Below, one piece after another: positions 60,847 to 64,000 of a stretch of DNA of 64,000 nt (the first letter of the stretch is position 1; every line of letters starts with the position of its first letter). The notes under the pieces are model-generated. The model saw nothing but the letters and a program-made list of their open reading frames with translations, had not been told where the DNA came from and made no database searches. The position numbers were made by a program, and so were the translations under genes. The stretch is from Micavibrio sp. UBA6929 (lineage in GTDB: Bacteria > Pseudomonadota > Alphaproteobacteria > Micavibrionales > Micavibrionaceae): NCBI GenBank assembly GCA_002448815.1, contig DKAJ01000003.1, positions 84,910-148,909 of the forward strand, in the 5' to 3' direction.

Positions 60847-61920
60847 TTATTTGCGGGTGTCTATTCCAATAGCTTGTGTGATGTTTTGGATATTATCACG
60901 TTTTAATTGCTCTGCCAAGTAATTGTTTACATAATCAGTGTGCTTTGGGCCATGAAAGGTCATGGCGGAATATATTTGGATAAGGCTGGCGCCTGCACGG
61001 ATGCGGGCGTAAGCATCCTCAGGGCTTAGGATGCCGCCACTTGCAATTAAGGGGATACTGCCTTGTGTTTGGCTGTAAATCTTTTTGATCATTTGTGTGG
61101 ATAGAGTTTGGAGCGCCGCGCCGCAGAGATTGCCTGAATGGCGGATGAGCGTTTGTGGCGTTGATTGCGGGCGCGTGCTTGTGCCGCTTGTCACAATGAG
61201 GCCGCTGATTTTATGGTCTGCGGCGCACTGTAAAATATGGCTGAGCTGTTGATCGTTTAAGTCAGGTGAGAGCTTAAGTAAGAGCGGCGGAGGATAATGG
61301 CCGCAGCTTTGCGTTAAGAATTTTGTAAGTGTGTTTAACAGATCGGGCAAGGCATCAGAAGATTGCAATCCTTTGATGCGAGAGGTTTTTGGGGGCTTGA
61401 TGTTGATACAGATATAATCTGCAAGCGGCCCGAGCATTGTTATTAATGCGCGATAGTCTTTGATGGGATCTTGGCTGCGATGATTTGGGGCGATATTGAT
61501 GCCGATAATGCCGCCTGGGCGATGTTTGCCGTTTAAAAAGGCTGTTATGTTGTTTTTAACGGCGCGTGCACCCGCCGATGGCGCGCCGCTAGCATCTATG
61601 ATGCAGCGCTCATCGTGGTCGATGAAGATGCGCGGGGGTAGGTTGCCCTCTTGTGGTTTAGGCGTGATTGTGCCGATTTCGGTAAAGCCGCATCCCATTT
61701 GAAAGGCGGCGTTGATGATGTCACCGTTAGGATCGTATCCAGCAGCGATGCCAATGGGGGATGGGAATTTAAGGCCAAATACATGACTTTGCAGGTGTTC
61801 TGGTGGTTTGGCTTTGGGGCGGTGGGTTAGTCCCCATTTGATCATTTTTAATGTGGCTTTGTGCGCTGTTTCAGGCGGAAGCGATGTCAAGTATGGGCGA
61901 AGGTAAGGATAGATATCCAT
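60847..61920 (-). CDS. Dihydroorotate dehydrogenase-like protein with altered active site
   Basis: The fold and many blocks are those of class 2 dihydroorotate dehydrogenase (FMN, quinone-linked): GLKFPSPIGIAAG, EIGTITPKPQEGN, LLKLSPDLND, ASGGILSPEDAYARIRAGASLIQIY. The N-terminal helices for the membrane are present. However, compared with E. coli PyrD as I recall it, the base Ser175 is Pro176, Lys66 is Pro64, and the substrate asparagines 111, 177 and 246 are Asp109, Lys178 and Ser245. Asn173 and Lys216 remain. It probably cannot oxidise dihydroorotate and may have another role; a true pyrD should exist elsewhere. The 357 residues are normal. Confidence 0.85.
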   Translation of the reverse strand: MDIYPYLRPYLTSLPPETAHKATLKMIKWGLTHRPKAKPPEHLQSHVFGLKFPSPIGIAAGYDPNGDIINAAFQMGCGFTEIGTITPKPQEGNLPPRIFIDHDERCIIDASGAPSAGARAVKNNITAFLNGKHRPGGIIGINIAPNHRSQDPIKDYRALITMLGPLADYICINIKPPKTSRIKGLQSSDALPDLLNTLTKFLTQSCGHYPPPLLLKLSPDLNDQQLSHILQCAADHKISGLIVTSGTSTRPQSTPQTLIRHSGNLCGAALQTLSTQMIKKIYSQTQGSIPLIASGGILSPEDAYARIRAGASLIQIYSAMTFHGPKHTDYVNNYLAEQLKRDNIQNITQAIGIDTRK

Positions 61921-61934
61921 GGCGAGCCCTTAGG

Positions 61935-62474
61935 TTAAGATGCGCTGTCCATATGGGATAGGCCAGTTTTCATGTACGCCGTGCCTGTGATAACGGTCAG
62001 CGCAGCGGCAATCCATAATAACAGCGTACCAATTTCGGCGGCGAAAGGTGCGCTGCCAGCGACGATAAGAAAAGCGGTAGCAACCATTTGTGCGGCAGTC
62101 TTCCATTTGGCGAGCTTACTGACGGGCAGTTGTACATTCTTGGGGCCAAGATATTCGCGCAGGCCTGAAACCAGAAATTCACGCGATAAGATGATGATGA
62201 CGGCAGCCAGTGATAGGCCAGCAATTTGCCCTGTGGCAACCAGTGCAATGAATAATGCGCAGACGTAAACCTTATCGGCAATCGGGTCTAGGAATGTGCC
62301 AAAGGCCGTGATTTGGTTTAATTTACGGGCGAGATAGCCATCCAGAAAGTCGGTGATGGCGCCAAGAATGTATAAGCCAAGCGCGGCCCAAACATGCCCG
62401 ATAAACAACAGCCATAGTAGCAAAGGTAAAACAACCAAGCGGGCAAGAGTGAGAAGTGTTGGCACTGTCAACAT
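61935..62474 (-). CDS. pgsA: CDP-diacylglycerol--glycerol-3-phosphate 3-phosphatidyltransferase
   Basis: PgsA makes phosphatidylglycerol phosphate in the inner membrane. The CDP-alcohol phosphotransferase motif is complete: DFLDGYLARKLNQITAFG then TFLDPIADK, with all three aspartates. About five membrane segments fill the 179 residues. The start MLTVPTLLTLARLVVLP is typical. It lies upstream of the PyrD-like gene, 14 bases away, on the same strand. Confidence 0.95.
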   Translation of the reverse strand: MLTVPTLLTLARLVVLPLLLWLLFIGHVWAALGLYILGAITDFLDGYLARKLNQITAFGTFLDPIADKVYVCALFIALVATGQIAGLSLAAVIIILSREFLVSGLREYLGPKNVQLPVSKLAKWKTAAQMVATAFLIVAGSAPFAAEIGTLLLWIAAALTVITGTAYMKTGLSHMDSAS

Positions 62475-62518
62475 AAGGATGCTCGTTTGGTTGTTGCGGT
62501 TGTTATGTTTGTGATGAT

Positions 62519-63226
62519 TTACTTCGCTGCGGCGGTTTTGGCTTTTTCTGCCTCAGGATCGCGCAGAACATACCCGCGTCCCCAAACCGTTTCGATGTAG
62601 TTTGACCCTTCGGTCATATCAGCGATTTTCTTGCGCAATTTACAAATGAAAACATCGATGATTTTAACTTCTGGTTCGTCCATGCCGCCGTAAAGGTGGT
62701 TAAGGAACATTTCTTTGGTCAGGGTTGATCCTTTGCGCAGCGAAAGCAGTTCAAGGATGCTGTACTCTTTGCCAGTAAGGTGTAGTGGCTTGCCGTCAAC
62801 TTCAACGGTGCGGCTGTCCAAGTTGACTTTGACTTTGCCTGTTTCGATGATGCTTTGTGAGTGTCCTTGACTGCGGCGAACAATGGCTTGAATGCGCGCG
62901 ATCAGCTCACGCTTGTCGAATGGTTTGGTCAGGTAATCATCTGCGCCAAAGCCTAGGCCTTTGATTTTGTTATCAAGTTCAGATAGGCCAGACAAGATCA
63001 GAACAGGCGTTTCAATTTTTGCATCGCGCAGAGCTTTTAGAACTTCATAGCCGTCCATATCAGGCAACATCAAGTCCAAGATGATGATGTCGTATTCGTA
63101 GATTTTACCCAAATCAATACCGTCTTCGCCCAGATCTGTGGCGTCGATGATGTAACCTTCTGATTTGAGCATAAGCTCGATTGCTTTGGCGGTAGAGCTG
63201 TCGTCTTCGACTAATAATACGCGCAT
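62519..63226 (-). CDS. ctrA: Cell-cycle response regulator CtrA
   Basis: CtrA is the master regulator of the alphaproteobacterial cell cycle and of flagellar genes. The receiver starts MRVLLVEDDSSTAKAIELMLKSEGY, with the phosphoacceptor Asp51 in IILDLMLPDMDGYEVL and Lys in LTKPFDKREL. The winged-helix domain (about 130-225) has LTGKEYSILELLSLRKGSTLTKEMFLNHLYGGMDEPEVKIIDVFICKLRKKI, nearly identical to Caulobacter. A short Ala/Lys-rich tail follows, as expected for a protein turned over by ClpXP. The start is divergent from fliI. Confidence 0.98.
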   Translation of the reverse strand: MRVLLVEDDSSTAKAIELMLKSEGYIIDATDLGEDGIDLGKIYEYDIIILDLMLPDMDGYEVLKALRDAKIETPVLILSGLSELDNKIKGLGFGADDYLTKPFDKRELIARIQAIVRRSQGHSQSIIETGKVKVNLDSRTVEVDGKPLHLTGKEYSILELLSLRKGSTLTKEMFLNHLYGGMDEPEVKIIDVFICKLRKKIADMTEGSNYIETVWGRGYVLRDPEAEKAKTAAAK

Positions 63227-63270
63227 TGGATGGGTCCCTTGTGTGAATTTGTATAAAAATCGAGGTAAAA

Positions 63271-63313
63271 TTAACCTTCGTTAATATATTTTAACAAAAT
63301 TAATAAAGGTTAA
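63271..63313. promoter_or_regulatory. Array of five TTAA half-sites between ctrA and fliI
   Basis: TTAA occurs at 63271, 63281, 63291, 63300 and 63310, at 10, 10, 9 and 10 bp. CtrA binds TTAA half-sites in the arrangement TTAA-N7-TTAA; here the gap is five or six bases. Regular helical phasing suggests several CtrA molecules binding one face, controlling both ctrA and fliI. Confidence 0.65.
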
Positions 63314-63361
63314 CAAATCCTTTTGTTTGTAAAAATGCGGTAATCGCAGTATTTTAGGAGA

Positions 63362-64000
63362 ATGGATCGCCTTGTTGACATGACTGCGGCTGCGATTGAG
63401 CAGCTAGACGTTCAGGAAATTTACGGCCGTGTGACCAAGGTTTTAGGGTTGCTGGTTGAAATTGCTGGCTTTGGAAGCGGTATTTCGATTGGTTCGATCG
63501 TGCATTTGCGCCCCGATCATGCAGGCGCGCCTGATGATATTCCGTGTGAAGTGATTGGTTTTCGTGATGGGCATGCGCTTTTGATGCCGTTTGGCACTTT
63601 GGAAGGTGTTGGTTTGGGCTGTAAGGCGGTATTGCAGAAAACGCAAAGTGTGATTTTACCTGACGAGCGCTGGTTAGGGCGCGTGATCAATGCGCTGGGG
63701 CAGCCGATTGACGGGAAAGGGCCTTTGCCAAAGGGCGGCTATCCTGTGCCATTGAAGAATAAACCGCCTGCGCCGCATGCGCGCAAAAGGCTGGGCGCAC
63801 AACTGGATTTAGGCGTGCGCGTGGTCAACAGTTTTCAAGCCACCTGCGAGGGGCAACGCATGGGCATTTTTGCAGGCTCTGGCGTTGGTAAGTCGGTTTT
63901 GCTGTCGATGATGGCGCGTTATACGAACGCCGATATTTCAGTGATTGGTCTGGTGGGCGAACGTGGCCGCGAGGTGCAGGAATTTATCGAGGACGATCTT
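63362..64000 (+). CDS. fliI: Flagellar export ATPase FliI (5' part, cut by window end)
   Basis: FliI is the ATPase of the flagellar export apparatus, related to the F1 beta subunit. The 213 codons seen run to the window edge. The N-terminal domain includes YGRVTKVLGLLVEIAG. Walker A GIFAGSGVGKS is at about residues 168-178 and is followed by VIGLVGERGREVQEFIEDDL, which separates FliI from F1 beta. TAGGAG lies one base before the ATG; a second in-frame ATG six codons on is 19 bases from it, so the start is not certain. It is divergent from ctrA. Confidence 0.95.
   Translation, partial: MDRLVDMTAAAIEQLDVQEIYGRVTKVLGLLVEIAGFGSGISIGSIVHLRPDHAGAPDDIPCEVIGFRDGHALLMPFGTLEGVGLGCKAVLQKTQSVILPDERWLGRVINALGQPIDGKGPLPKGGYPVPLKNKPPAPHARKRLGAQLDLGVRVVNSFQATCEGQRMGIFAGSGVGKSVLLSMMARYTNADISVIGLVGERGREVQEFIEDDL

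Overview
The window comes from an alphaproteobacterium with a flagellum and a CtrA-type cell-cycle circuit. The evidence is ctrA, flbT, flaF, flbD, a TipF-like protein, the ATPase zeta inhibitor (DUF1476 family), the BolA/monothiol-glutaredoxin pair and the ddl-ftsQ-ftsA-ftsZ / lpxC-bamD-recN-ligA order. Leucine is often encoded by TTG and base composition is moderate. A Micavibrio-like or Rhodospirillales-like bacterium would fit, but the sequence alone does not fix the order.

Layout. 1-3544: end of the ATP synthase operon (atpA partial, atpG, atpD, atpC) and its terminator. 3575-8469: an orphan protein, flhA, a qmcA/nfeD membrane-quality pair and a small membrane protein. 8534-16472: the class II flagellar block (flbD, a motA-type stator gene, fliN, fliH, fliG, fliF), then a FlaG-like gene and the flagellin regulators flaF and flbT. 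16610-21200: purC, the ATPase zeta inhibitor, bolA, a monothiol glutaredoxin and a very large unrecognised membrane protein. 21692-27218: the rod-shape operon mreB-mreC-mreD-mrdA-rodA, followed by rpmJ, which is too short for routine ORF lists. 27681-36247: a cyclic-nucleotide-binding EAL phosphodiesterase facing an operon of TolC, type I ABC exporter, HlyD adaptor and a CHASE2 nucleotide cyclase. 36356-43192: a hydrolase, a small orphan, ligA, recN, bamD and lpxC. 43404-46159: sulfate activation (cysD, cysNC), placed between lpxC and ftsZ. 46254-51899: ftsZ, ftsA, ftsQ, ddl. 52015-54475: a hydrolase and a membrane-anchored MurF-like ligase. 54480-58160: an accessory region. 58259-64000: exoD-like, dsbB-like, tipF-like, a pyrD homologue with a degraded active site, pgsA, ctrA and the start of fliI.

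The most unusual part is 54480-58160. It opens with a near-perfect sigma-54 promoter preceded by two copies of a 21-bp repeat 33 bp apart, driving a 78-residue membrane protein. Next comes a response regulator cut off in mid-domain, then a chimeric frame that joins a kinase-type coiled coil to the C-terminal half of a 2-oxoglutarate oxygenase, then a large serine recombinase. One extra base near the recombinase start separates its ATG from the rest of the gene, and its last codons read through the antisense of a tRNA-Leu(CAA) gene. This looks like the remains of an element that entered at the tRNA 3' end and rearranged its surroundings.

Other points worth following up: a possible cAMP to c-di-GMP to type I secretion circuit; DnaA boxes in the ftsA-ftsZ gap; five TTAA half-sites at about 10-bp intervals between ctrA and fliI; and the PyrD-like protein that lacks the catalytic serine and the usual substrate-binding asparagines. 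No CRISPR array, rRNA or complete insertion sequence was seen.
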